Positions 1-8,351 of a DNA stretch of 41,625 nt are shown piece after piece. Positions within the stretch are counted from its first letter, which is position 1. Each line of letters begins with the position of its first letter. Source of the DNA: Magnetococcales bacterium (lineage in GTDB: Bacteria; Pseudomonadota; Magnetococcia; Magnetococcales; JADGAP01); the NCBI GenBank assembly GCA_015231965.1, contig JADGAP010000010.1, positions 1 to 41,625 of the forward strand, written 5' to 3'. Position numbers and translations under genes: made by a program. The notes beneath the pieces were generated by a model. The model worked only from the letters and a program-made list of their open reading frames with translations, did not search any database and was not told the DNA's origin.

Positions 1-17
1 CCGATCGGCTTTCCTGG

Positions 18-37
18 ATTCCCGCTTTCGCGGGAAT
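18..37. repeat. dRS3-like palindrome
   Basis: ATTCCC and GGGAAT are separated by eight bases (GCTTTCGC), forming a perfect 20-bp inverted repeat. The same core recurs four times in the 115-bp array near 39 kb and once at 39779-39798. It fits the Neisseria dRS3 consensus ATTCCC-N8-GGGAAT. Confidence 0.85.
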
Positions 38-152
38 GACGAGCGTCCATTCTTTGAACTGGCAATGCGCAAAACTGATTTTGAATTACTATATCGTCAC
101 TCGTCAAACGCACCCATCAAGTTCGATGGTGGATTTTTGACTTTTTGCAGGG

Positions 153-176
153 GACTCATGAACAAGACGGGATCAT
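153..176. repeat. Degenerate end of the dispersed ATTCATGAATTAAGACGGG repeat
   Basis: This site lies just downstream of modC. The stretch AAGACGGGATCAT (164-176) is identical to 8018-8030 upstream of sbcD, and the preceding CTCATGAA resembles the palindromic ATTCATGAATT core of the full copies. The rest of 1-187 shows no gene. Confidence 0.5.
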
Positions 177-187
177 AGAGGCCGGGG

Positions 188-1282
188 TCAGTCCATCAGC
201 GCCACCGACTTGACTTGAGCCCACACCGCTTTTCCTGGAACCAGTTCCAAGGCGGCGGCGGATCGTTTGGTCAGTCGCGCCACCAGGGGGGAGTCTCCGA
301 TGCGCAAACGAACCAGGGCCAGGCCCGGATGGGCGTCCTCGGCGATCTCCATCACCCACCCCGGCAGGGCGTTGAGGATGCTGGTTCCGGTTTGATGCTC
401 CAGGGACAAGCTGACGTCCCGGGCCAGAATGCGCACCCGCACCGAACGTCCCACGGGCAGGCCGTGGTCCCGAATCCAGAGCGCGCCGCCGGCAAAATCC
501 GCCCGCGCCAGATGCCAGGATTCGTCCCGCTCCCCCACCACGGCGTTGAGCACCACGCCCGCCTCTTCCCCGCGTTGCATGGGCAGGTCGATGCGGGCCA
601 GGGTTTCGCTCAAGGGTCCATCGGCCAAGACCCGGCCCGCCTCCATCACCACCAAATGATCCGCCAGTCGCGCCACCTCGTCCAGGGCGTGGCTGACGTA
701 GAGTACGGGAATCTCCAACTCGGTGTGCAGTCGTTCCAAATAGGGGAGAACCTCCCGTTTGCGGGCCGCGTCCAGGGCCGCCAGGGGTTCGTCCATGAGC
801 AAAACGTCGGGGCTCACCGCCAGCGCCCGGGCGATGGCCGCCCGCTGCCGCTCTCCGCCGGAGAGGGTTTCCGGGCGACGCTCCAACAGGGGCTCCATGC
901 CCAGCAGGGCGATGGCCTGTTCCAGCGACACCCGACGCCGCTCCGCCGCGACCCGGTTCAGGCCGTAGGTCAGGTTGCGGTGGACGGAAAGATGGGGGAA
1001 AAGACTCGCCTCCTGAAAAACGTATCCGATAGGCCGCCGATGGGTGGGGAGAAACACCCCCCGGGCGTCGTCCTGCCAAACCTCCCCGTGGACCGTGAGA
1101 AGCCCCCCGGGTGGCCGTTCCAGCCCGGCGAGGGACCGCAACAGGGTGGTTTTCCCCGATCCGGAAGGGCCGAACAGGGCGATGACCCCGCGCCCGGGAA
1201 GGTCCAGATCCACGTCCAGGGAAAATCCGGGGCGAGCCCGTTGAAAACGTGCGTGGAGGCCGCCCCGAGAGGGGGCGCTCAT
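188..1282 (-). CDS. modC: Molybdate ABC transporter ATP-binding protein ModC
   Basis: This is the cytoplasmic ATPase that powers molybdate import through ModB. The 364 residues show an N-terminal ABC domain with Walker [10 protein letters not shown] at 38-46, Q-loop Gln90, signature LSGGERQR at 140-147, Walker B LLMDEP at 161-166 and H-loop His198. A C-terminal TOBE/Mop-type domain follows (about 290-360, with SILNALPG), as expected for ModC and absent from most other importer ATPases. The start overlaps the modB stop by four bases (ATGA), so translation is probably coupled. It is the last gene of the sbcD-sbcC-modA-modB-modC operon. Length and motifs are normal for the family. Confidence 0.95.
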   Translation of the reverse strand: MSAPSRGGLHARFQRARPGFSLDVDLDLPGRGVIALFGPSGSGKTTLLRSLAGLERPPGGLLTVHGEVWQDDARGVFLPTHRRPIGYVFQEASLFPHLSVHRNLTYGLNRVAAERRRVSLEQAIALLGMEPLLERRPETLSGGERQRAAIARALAVSPDVLLMDEPLAALDAARKREVLPYLERLHTELEIPVLYVSHALDEVARLADHLVVMEAGRVLADGPLSETLARIDLPMQRGEEAGVVLNAVVGERDESWHLARADFAGGALWIRDHGLPVGRSVRVRILARDVSLSLEHQTGTSILNALPGWVMEIAEDAHPGLALVRLRIGDSPLVARLTKRSAAALELVPGKAVWAQVKSVALMD

Positions 1283-1953
1283 CGCCGCCGACCGCTGGGG
1301 TTGAGGGTGTAAAGGAGAAGCAGCGCGACAAAGGAAAAGATCACCATCCCCGCCGCCAGTCCGTGGGCCTGGGCGTATTCCATGGCCTCCACCCGATCAT
1401 AGATTTGCACCGAAGCCACCCGGGTTTGACCCGGAATGTTGCCGCCGATCATCAACACCACGCCGAACTCGCCCACGGTGTGGGCGAATCCCAGGACGGA
1501 GGCGGTGAGGAGTCCCGGCTTGGCCAGGGGCAGCGCCACGGTGAAAAAGGCGTCCAGCGGCGAGGCCCGCAAGGTCGCCGCAACCTCCAGGGGACGCTCT
1601 CCGATGGCCTCGAAGGCGTTTTGCAGTGGTTGCACCACGAAAGGCAGGGAGTAGATCACCGAGGCGATCACCAGCCCGCCGAAAGTGAAGGGGAGCAACC
1701 CCAGGCCAAGGGATTGGGTGAAACGTCCCACGGGGCCTTCCGGCCCCAGCAGCAGCAGCAGATAAAAGCCCAACACCGTCGGCGGCAACACGATGGGCAA
1801 AGCGACCAGCGCCCCCACCGGACCTTTCCACGCCGATCGGGTGCGGGCCAACCACCATCCGATGGGCGCGCCGATCAAAAGCAAAATCAATGTCGTCACC
1901 GTCGCCAGGCGGAGCGTCAGCCAGACTGCGGCGAGATCGGAAGCCTCCGGCAT
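1279..1953 (-). CDS. modB: Molybdate ABC transporter permease ModB
   Basis: Inner-membrane permease of the molybdate importer. Its 224 residues form about five hydrophobic segments, starting at residues 8-35. The cytoplasmic EAA-type loop that docks on ModC is visible as [19 protein letters not shown] followed by AKPGLL. The purine-rich stretch GGGGAGGGGGAG directly before the ATG serves as a ribosome binding site. It begins 22 bases after modA and overlaps modC by four bases. Size and topology match the family. Confidence 0.93.
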   Translation of the reverse strand: MPEASDLAAVWLTLRLATVTTLILLLIGAPIGWWLARTRSAWKGPVGALVALPIVLPPTVLGFYLLLLLGPEGPVGRFTQSLGLGLLPFTFGGLVIASVIYSLPFVVQPLQNAFEAIGERPLEVAATLRASPLDAFFTVALPLAKPGLLTASVLGFAHTVGEFGVVLMIGGNIPGQTRVASVQIYDRVEAMEYAQAHGLAAGMVIFSFVALLLLYTLNPSGRRR

Positions 1954-1975
1954 CTCCCCCTCCCCTGTGGAAAAA

Positions 1976-2815
1976 CTATTCCAGGTCGTACCCGTGGGAG
2001 CGGATCACCCCTCGCGCCACGTCGCTCCGGAGAAACCGCAGTAACGCCTCGACGGCGGGATTGTCCCGCCCCCGGGTCAGCGCCGCCGCCTCCTGACGGA
2101 TCGGGCGGTGCAGTTGGGCGGGGACGATCCAGCCCGAGCCGCTCCGGATTCTCCCCTCCTCCCCCACCTGGGACAGGGCGACGAATCCCAACTCGGCGGC
2201 CCCGCTGTGAACGAATTGATAGGTCTGGGCGATGTTCTCGCCCCACACCAACTTGGATTGCAGGGTGGACCGCAGTCCCAACCGGGTCAAAACCTGCTCG
2301 GCGGCGGCCCCGTAGGGCGCCAACTTGGGCGAGGCGACGGCCAGATGCTCGAATCTCCCCCCGCGCAGCACCTCCCCCCGGTCGTCGACCCACCCCGGCT
2401 TGGCCGACCACAACACCAGCCTGCCCGTGGCGTAGACAAAACGACTCCCGGCAACCGCCAACCCCTCCCGTTCCAACCGGGCCGGGGTTTCGTCGTCGGC
2501 GGCGAGGAGAACCTCGAACGGCGCGCCGTTTCGGATCTGGGCGTAAAATTTTCCCGTGGCCCCCAACGAAAACGCCGCCCGATGGCCCGTGGCCGTTTCA
2601 AAATCCGCGGCCAGGCGCTTCATCGGCGCGGCGAAGTTGGAGGCTGCCGCCACCCGAACCTCGCCAGCCCAGACAGGCCCAAGGAGCATCAGTAGAAACA
2701 GTCCGGACAAGAGCGGGAGGTGCCGGCGCGGCGCGGCGCGACCTCCTGGAAGGGAACCAAGGTCGGGCGGGCAGGCCCGCGGCGGGGGACGGAGAGGTTC
2801 CAACCAACATGCCAT
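1976..2815 (-). CDS. modA: Molybdate-binding periplasmic protein ModA
   Basis: Periplasmic substrate-binding protein that hands molybdate or tungstate to ModBC. It has 279 residues. The N-terminus is unusually long and Pro/Arg-rich (about 30 residues) before the hydrophobic core of the signal peptide ([16 protein letters not shown]). The mature part starts near [11 protein letters not shown], the typical first strand of ModA, and includes [24 protein letters not shown] and [19 protein letters not shown]. The ATG shares its A with the TAA of sbcC (TAATG), which argues for this start and for coupling, although the long n-region leaves room for an internal start. It is the first of the three mod genes. 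Confidence 0.92.
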   Translation of the reverse strand: MACWLEPLRPPPRACPPDLGSLPGGRAAPRRHLPLLSGLFLLMLLGPVWAGEVRVAAASNFAAPMKRLAADFETATGHRAAFSLGATGKFYAQIRNGAPFEVLLAADDETPARLEREGLAVAGSRFVYATGRLVLWSAKPGWVDDRGEVLRGGRFEHLAVASPKLAPYGAAAEQVLTRLGLRSTLQSKLVWGENIAQTYQFVHSGAAELGFVALSQVGEEGRIRSGSGWIVPAQLHRPIRQEAAALTRGRDNPAVEALLRFLRSDVARGVIRSHGYDLE

Positions 2816-5800
2816 TACGCCAGACTCCCTTGGTCGAACAACCCGGTGCGGCGTTTTTCAAGACATTCCGCGTCGTTTCCCCGTCCGCCGGTGACGCGGA
2901 GACGGCTGCGCCCGCCCCCCTTGTCGGGCTGAAGTTGGATGCGGGTGTCGATGCGGTGGGTCATCTCCTGGATGTGGGAGATCACCCCCACCTTGCGCCC
3001 GCTGCCCTGCAGATTGTCCAGGGCGTCGAGGGCCATTTGCAGGGATTCGCCGTCCAGGCTGCCGAACCCCTCGTCGATGAACAGGGACTCCACCCGCACC
3101 CGGTTGGCGGAAAGGGAGGCCAAGCCCAACGCCAGGGCCAGGGAGACCAGGAAGGACTCCCCGCCGGAGAGGGAGTGGACGGTGCGCTCTTCGTCGCCCA
3201 TGAATTGATCGATCACCATCAGGGAGAGGGTTTCGGGGATGCGACGCAGTTCGTAGCGGCGACTCAGGGCCTTCAAGTGGTGATTGGCCAGGGAGAGCAG
3301 CAGATCCAGGGTGAACTGCTGGGCGAAATTGCGAAATTTCGCCCCGTCCGCCGAACCGATCAACTCGTTCAACTGGTTCCAGGGACGACAAACCGCCTCC
3401 TGTTCCTCCACCCGACGAACCCCTTCCGCCAACCGCTCCCGATCGGCGGCGTCCCGCGCCAGTTGCTCCAGCAACCGCCCTTGCACTTCCAACAGTTCGA
3501 TCTTCCGTTGCCCCAGCGACGCCTCCTCCGCTTCGTCCAACGGCTCCCCGGCGGGAGGAGTTTGCCGATGCGCCTCCCACCGCTCCCGCCGCTCCTGGAG
3601 CCGGGTTTGGGCCTGGAGAAGTTCGTCGTCCAGAGCGCGGAAAAATTCCTCCTCCCCGGCTTGCCAAGCGGCGGAATGGCCCAATAGAGCCCCCAGGGAC
3701 TCCCCGGACAGGGGCTCGCCGGAGTCGTCCCGAAGGGGGGACGAGAGCCGCCACTCGGCGACGGCGCGGGCGGCGGATTCAACCTCCGCCTCCCTCTCCC
3801 CCTCCTCCCGCCGCGCCTGCTCCAGGGACTCGCCCAACCGGGCCTGGGCCTGGGCCGCCGCCTCCCGCGCCTCCCGACGCCCCTCCGACGCCTCCCGGGC
3901 GGCGCGAATCGCCTCGTTCAACGCGGTTTCCACGTCGTCGGCGGATCGGCCTTGCAGCACCGCCCCCCGCCGCGCCCGCAAGGCCGCCGCCTCGTCATCG
4001 ATCCGGGCGAAGCGTTGTGCCGCCTCCTCCCGACGATTCCCCGCGTCGGTCAGGGCCGCATCCAAGCCCCGAATCTCCCCATCCATGGCCTGGCTTTGCT
4101 GTTCCAACGCCGCCAAAGCCCGCTGATGGGCCTGCCAAGCCTCGACCTCCCGAGCCCGAGCCGCGACGAACCCTTCCCCATCCTCCCGCCACGCCTCTCG
4201 CCACCCTTCCCGCCACCCCCCCTCGACAAAGGCGGGGTCCAACTCTTTCAAGAGCGACTCCAAACCGCCCATCGCTTCCTCCCATTGCCGGTCCAAGCTC
4301 TCCCCTTGCCAGACCGCCTGATCCCGGGCGAAGGCGGCGTCGGAAACCCCCTGCTGAAGCTCCCCGTCCTGGCGGCGCAGCGTTTCCAGCCTTTTCCGAG
4401 CCTCCTCCCACTGGCGATGGGCCTCCCGCACCGCCGCCTCCCGTTGGGCGATCTCCTTCAGGCGACCCATCTCTTCTTCCAAGCGCAAGCGGATGAACGC
4501 CCCCCGCTCCCCCTCTTCCACCCCTTGAACGAACGGGGTCTTGGGATGATCGACCCAGGCCGCCTCCAGGGGGGCGCGTTGTCGCGTCAATCGCGACCAC
4601 CGAGACTCCAGTTCCGCCAACGTCCGCCGGGCGTCGGTCAGGGCCTTGCCGTGGGCGGACTCCTCCCGGTTGTGTTGATCCCACCGCTCCCCCAACCGCC
4701 GGACCTCCTCTTCCACAATCGTCAACTGGGCCGGTTGGGGGGTCGAACCGGCGGCGTAGGGATGATCTTTCGCGCCGCAGACCGGGCACGGCTCCCCCGG
4801 CTCCAAACCGTGGCGCATCGACTCGACGTTTTGCGAAAAGGTCTGCTGGAGCAAATCCCGCATCCGTTGCGCCTGCTGACGTTCTCCCGCCAGCCTGGGC
4901 TTCTCCCCCGCCAGACGGGCCAACGCCGCCTCGCTCTCCTGCCGCATCGCCGTTTGCGCCTGAAGACGCCCCTCGGCCTCGGCGGCCTCGGCGGCCAGCC
5001 TCTCCCGCTTCTCCTCAATTTCCAGCAAGGCGCGCCACTGCTCCCGGGCCGCTTCCGTCGCCTGCCGTTCCTCGGCCAGGGACTCCCCCGAGTGGCGACT
5101 TTTTTCCTCCTCCCGCTGCTGGAACGCCTCCTCGGCCTCGCGCAAGGGGGAGAGCAGCGCCCCGCGTTGGGCGGTGGTCTCTCCGATCACCCCCTCCCAA
5201 CGTTGCGCCTCCCGCCGCCGCCCGAGGCGCTCCTCGTGCAGCGCCGTCGCCCGCCGCTGGGCCTCGCCAGCCTGACGCAGCAACACCTCCCAGCGGGACC
5301 ACGACTCGACCAGCCGCTCCAGGGGGGCGTTTTGCTCCCGCCAGTCCCGCTCCCGGGCCAGCCCGAGCCCCACCTTGTCCCGTTCCGCCCGCTGCTGGCG
5401 CAGCGACTCGCCGCACCGCCCCTCGGCCTCCCGGGCGCGGTGCAAGTCCTGGTGCTTCTCCTCGAGTTGCGGGGCGAGAGCCGCCAGCTCCGCATCCAGG
5501 CGTCGCGCCTCCCGGAGGGGTTCGTCCTGCCCCCGACGCGCCTGTTCCGCCTCGGCGAGGCGCTGTTGGGCGAGGGAGGCGGCGGATTCGGCCTCGCGCA
5601 GCTCCTGCTCCCCCCGAGCCCGCTCCCCCTCGGCCCGCTCCCGCCGCTGCCGGGCCGCCGTCCACTCCCGTTCCGCCCGATGTTGCCCCTCCACCAACGG
5701 GCGAGCCGGTTGCGCCGACGCCACCCGCAGGGCCATCTCCCGCCGCTCGGCGGTCTCCTCCCGACGACGCAAGAGTGACGCCAGAAGCTCCTCCGCCTCC

Positions 5801-6606
5801 CCTTCCCCCTGACGCAGCCGCTCCCCCTCCTCCCGCCAGCGCATCCACCCCTCCAGCCGCTCCAGGGCTTGGCCCACCGCCGCCTTCTCCTCCTCCAGAC
5901 GAAGCCGATCCTCCCCGCTCAAGGGGTTGTAGCCCTGGAGTTGTTTCTTCCCTTGTTCCAGGAGGGCGTTTTCCTGTTTTTGGCGAGCATAAGCGCGGAT
6001 GGAAAGCTGGGAGAAGAGGGTCATACCGGTCATGGATTGCAGCAACACCGCCCTTTCCGTCTCGTTGGCCTTCAAAAAAGCCCCGAATTCGTTCTGCGCC
6101 AGCAGCGCCGAACGGGTGAACTGCTCAAAATTCAATCCGGTTTTGACCTCGATGGCGGCGTTGACCTCCCCCGATTTGGTGAACAGGATTTGGTGATCCG
6201 CCCACCGTTCCAGGGAGCGTTGAACGCCCTGCAACGCCCCCCTGGCGCGGTTCCTGGCCCGGCGCACCGCCCATCGCGCCCGGTAGGCGACGTGGTCGAC
6301 GCCCACGAAGTCCACTTCGGCGAACCCCTCCCCCGCCCCCCGGCGCAACAGATGGCGGGAATCCTGGGGGCTGATTTTTTCCCCGGAGGCGTCCTGAAAA
6401 ATTTTTCCTCTATCCGCCTTGAGCAGGCGGGGGGTTTGGTCGTAGAGGGCGAGACATAGGGCGTCCAGCAGGGTGCTTTTGCCCGATCCGGTGGGACCGG
6501 TGATGGCAAACAGCCCCGCCGAGGCCAGGGGCTCCCGCTGAAAATCCACCTCGAACGCCCCCTCCAGCGACGCGAGGTTTTGACCGCGAATCGCCAGGAT
6601 CCTCAT
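2815..6606 (-). CDS. sbcC: Exonuclease subunit SbcC (Rad50-like ATPase)
   Basis: Large SMC/Rad50-type ATPase that works with SbcD to cut DNA hairpins and protein-blocked ends. From the ATG at 6606 it has 1263 residues. Walker A GPTGSGKST lies at 37-45, two very long Glu/Arg/Gln-rich coiled-coil arms follow, and the zinc-hook CPVC sits near residue 607. The C-terminal lobe has signature LSGGESFLVSLALALGLA near 1150 and Walker B LFIDEGFGSLD near 1177. I chose MRILAIRG as start because it is the classic first strand and overlaps the sbcD stop as ATGA. The same frame stays open further upstream only because it shadows sbcD. Confidence 0.96.
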   Translation of the reverse strand: MRILAIRGQNLASLEGAFEVDFQREPLASAGLFAITGPTGSGKSTLLDALCLALYDQTPRLLKADRGKIFQDASGEKISPQDSRHLLRRGAGEGFAEVDFVGVDHVAYRARWAVRRARNRARGALQGVQRSLERWADHQILFTKSGEVNAAIEVKTGLNFEQFTRSALLAQNEFGAFLKANETERAVLLQSMTGMTLFSQLSIRAYARQKQENALLEQGKKQLQGYNPLSGEDRLRLEEEKAAVGQALERLEGWMRWREEGERLRQGEGEAEELLASLLRRREETAERREMALRVASAQPARPLVEGQHRAEREWTAARQRRERAEGERARGEQELREAESAASLAQQRLAEAEQARRGQDEPLREARRLDAELAALAPQLEEKHQDLHRAREAEGRCGESLRQQRAERDKVGLGLARERDWREQNAPLERLVESWSRWEVLLRQAGEAQRRATALHEERLGRRREAQRWEGVIGETTAQRGALLSPLREAEEAFQQREEEKSRHSGESLAEERQATEAAREQWRALLEIEEKRERLAAEAAEAEGRLQAQTAMRQESEAALARLAGEKPRLAGERQQAQRMRDLLQQTFSQNVESMRHGLEPGEPCPVCGAKDHPYAAGSTPQPAQLTIVEEEVRRLGERWDQHNREESAHGKALTDARRTLAELESRWSRLTRQRAPLEAAWVDHPKTPFVQGVEEGERGAFIRLRLEEEMGRLKEIAQREAAVREAHRQWEEARKRLETLRRQDGELQQGVSDAAFARDQAVWQGESLDRQWEEAMGGLESLLKELDPAFVEGGWREGWREAWREDGEGFVAARAREVEAWQAHQRALAALEQQSQAMDGEIRGLDAALTDAGNRREEAAQRFARIDDEAAALRARRGAVLQGRSADDVETALNEAIRAAREASEGRREAREAAAQAQARLGESLEQARREEGEREAEVESAARAVAEWRLSSPLRDDSGEPLSGESLGALLGHSAAWQAGEEEFFRALDDELLQAQTRLQERRERWEAHRQTPPAGEPLDEAEEASLGQRKIELLEVQGRLLEQLARDAADRERLAEGVRRVEEQEAVCRPWNQLNELIGSADGAKFRNFAQQFTLDLLLSLANHHLKALSRRYELRRIPETLSLMVIDQFMGDEERTVHSLSGGESFLVSLALALGLASLSANRVRVESLFIDEGFGSLDGESLQMALDALDNLQGSGRKVGVISHIQEMTHRIDTRIQLQPDKGGGRSRLRVTGGRGNDAECLEKRRTGLFDQGSLA

Positions 6607-7850
6607 GGCGCGTCCGCCTCCTCGGGCTGTTGGAGCAGTTCGTCGAAGGCGGCCCGCAGCTCCGGCGACGGGTCGCCCTCGGGGTAGTCCCGATGATAGC
6701 GACGCAGAAAGAGATCCAGGGGTTGCAGCCGACTCAGCGCCTCCAGGGAGTCGGGCAGGTCCGTCTCCCCGCCGCCGATACGAGCGCGCTGGGCGTGGAT
6801 TTGCACCAAACGCACCGGCTTGTCGGCCAGCGCCGCCTCGATCTCCGCCCGCAAGCCCGGCTGGGGCTGGTCCAACAACACCCGCACCTCCAGATAAGGG
6901 CGATGTTGCTCTTCCACGACCTCGGGAAGCCGAAGGGCGCGCAAGAGCGCCAACACCTGGGGCAGGGATTGGGGTTGATCCTTGGGCAGCCGCAACAGGG
7001 GAACGGCGTGGGGGATGGGGATCGATTCGAGGGCGCGGACCCCGCTGGCGTCCAGATCCAGCCGAACCACCCGATGGTCGTAGTCCCGCTCGGCGAAGGA
7101 GAGGGGGATGGGGCTGCCGGCGTAGACCATCCGCCCCTCGCCGCCGATGCGTTGGGGTTTGTGCAAGTGGCCCAGGGCGACATAGGCGAGGCGCGGATCG
7201 AAAATGGCGGCGGGCAGGGCTTCCAAGCCCCCCAGCACGATGCGCCGCTCCGACCATTCGGAAAGTTCGCCGCCGCTGATGTGACCATGCCCCAGGGCGA
7301 TGACCGGAGCGACCTCCCGCCCCGTCGTCGGAACTGCCGCCAGGGCCTGGGCGTAAATCTCCCGCACCCCGGCGGCGGGATCGGCGAATGTCTCCCCCGG
7401 CGGCAGGTCCGAGGGACGCAAAAAGGGGAGGGCCAGACACCACGCCCCCACCTCCCCCCGGCGGTTTTTCAAGGGGAGGGCCAACCGCCCCGGTTCCGCC
7501 TCCCCCGCCGCGTTGCGGGGAATCATCCCCACCAGATGGACCCCCAGGGGCTCCATCAACGGTCGCCAGGATTCCAACCGCCCCGGCGAGTCGTGATTAC
7601 CCGCCGTGAGAACCATTTGCAACGCGGGAAGCCGCTCCTTGGCCTGGGCCAGGAATTGGAACAGCAGCCCTTCCGCCTGGTGAGAGGGGTTGGCCTTATC
7701 GAACACGTCTCCGGCCACCAGCAGGGCGTCCGCCTCGTCGGACTCCAAGCGATCCAGCAACCCGGCGAAAAACCGCTGATGTTCGTGGCTCCGGTCGAAG
7801 CCGTTCAGGGCGTGGCCCAAATGCCAATCGGCGGTGTGAAAAAGGCGCAT
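6603..7850 (-). CDS. sbcD: Exonuclease subunit SbcD (Mre11-like)
   Basis: Metallophosphoesterase nuclease partner of SbcC. Its 415 residues start at MRLFHTADWHLGH, where Asp8 and His10 are metal ligands. Further metal-binding motifs are GDVFDKANPS, GNHDS, ALGHGH and ALGHLH. The frame remains open 54 codons upstream, but that extension lacks conservation-like features and the family begins at the HTADWHLG strand. No strong Shine-Dalgarno was found before this ATG. It is the promoter-proximal gene of the five-gene operon, and its upstream region carries a truncated dispersed repeat (7952-8025). Confidence 0.95.
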   Translation of the reverse strand: MRLFHTADWHLGHALNGFDRSHEHQRFFAGLLDRLESDEADALLVAGDVFDKANPSHQAEGLLFQFLAQAKERLPALQMVLTAGNHDSPGRLESWRPLMEPLGVHLVGMIPRNAAGEAEPGRLALPLKNRRGEVGAWCLALPFLRPSDLPPGETFADPAAGVREIYAQALAAVPTTGREVAPVIALGHGHISGGELSEWSERRIVLGGLEALPAAIFDPRLAYVALGHLHKPQRIGGEGRMVYAGSPIPLSFAERDYDHRVVRLDLDASGVRALESIPIPHAVPLLRLPKDQPQSLPQVLALLRALRLPEVVEEQHRPYLEVRVLLDQPQPGLRAEIEAALADKPVRLVQIHAQRARIGGGETDLPDSLEALSRLQPLDLFLRRYHRDYPEGDPSPELRAAFDELLQQPEEADAP

Positions 7851-7951
7851 GGGGAGGGCATCTTCCCAAGAGAAAGCGTGGGGTCCGGCGAGAGATTCAC
7901 CATACCCCCAATCGGGAAAGTCGCGCCAGACGTTGCCGTCAGGGTAAGAGA

Positions 7952-8025
7952 CCGGCGATCGAGCGCAACGCAGTCCTGGCGTGATCCTGGTGCGCTCGCC
8001 GCGGAAATTCATGAATTAAGACGGG
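7952..8025 (+). repeat. Truncated copy of the 178-bp MITE-like repeat
   Basis: These 74 bases match 20812-20885 without gaps at about 86% identity by eye, ending in the palindrome AATTCATGAATT and then AAGACGGG. The left inverted end seen in the 20.7-kb copy is missing, so this is a right-hand partial copy. It lies about 100 bp upstream of the sbcD ATG and could influence transcription of that operon. Confidence 0.75.
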
Positions 8026-8045
8026 ATCATGGCGTGCCGATCTGC

Positions 8046-8297
8046 AACTATTCAGCACCTCCCCATTTTTTGGAGAGAAATCCAGAATGAGGTGAAAATC
8101 TGGTCGCCTGCGGCGACAATTGGGCGCGCTACGCGAATGCTGAAAAGCGCATTCGCTTCTCTTGAAAGCGCGCCAAAAAAACAAAAAAAAATGCAAAATC
8201 AAAAGATAAAGTCAAAACCCCAGGGCTCCGCCCTGAACCCGCCAGGGGGATGATCCCCCTGGACCCGCAGTCGCAAAAGCGGGGGTGCTGAATAGTT
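8046..8297. mobile_element. MITE-like element with 14-bp terminal inverted repeats
   Basis: AACTATTCAGCACC (8046-8059) is perfectly inverted as GGTGCTGAATAGTT (8284-8297), delimiting 252 bp without coding capacity. Inside are a GTCGCC-TGC-GGCGAC hairpin shared with 29684-29709, an A-rich tract around 8176-8190, and two strong hairpins (AGGGCTCCGCCCT and CCAGGGGGATGATCCCCCTGG). No clear target duplication is visible. With the truncated repeat and the terminator it accounts for the roughly 500 bp between sbcD and the chemoreceptor gene. Confidence 0.55.
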
Positions 8298-8301
8298 ACC
8301 G

Positions 8302-8346
8302 AAAAACAAGTCAGGCGAGGGGCTCTCCAGGCGGGGAGCCCCTCGC
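8302..8346 (-). terminator. Rho-independent terminator of the chemoreceptor gene
   Basis: GCGAGGGGCTC (8315-8325) pairs with GAGCCCCTCGC (8336-8346). On the minus strand the hairpin follows the chemoreceptor stop by a few bases and leads into CTGACTTGTTTTTC. The 11-bp GC stem plus T-rich tail is a standard terminator layout. Confidence 0.7.
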
Positions 8347-8351
8347 GGCGT

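Noticed and set aside
6607-7443. An N-terminal extension of SbcC of about 280 residues
   Set aside because: It is the frame-shifted shadow of sbcD; the family start MRILAIRG and the ATGA overlap place the start at 6606.
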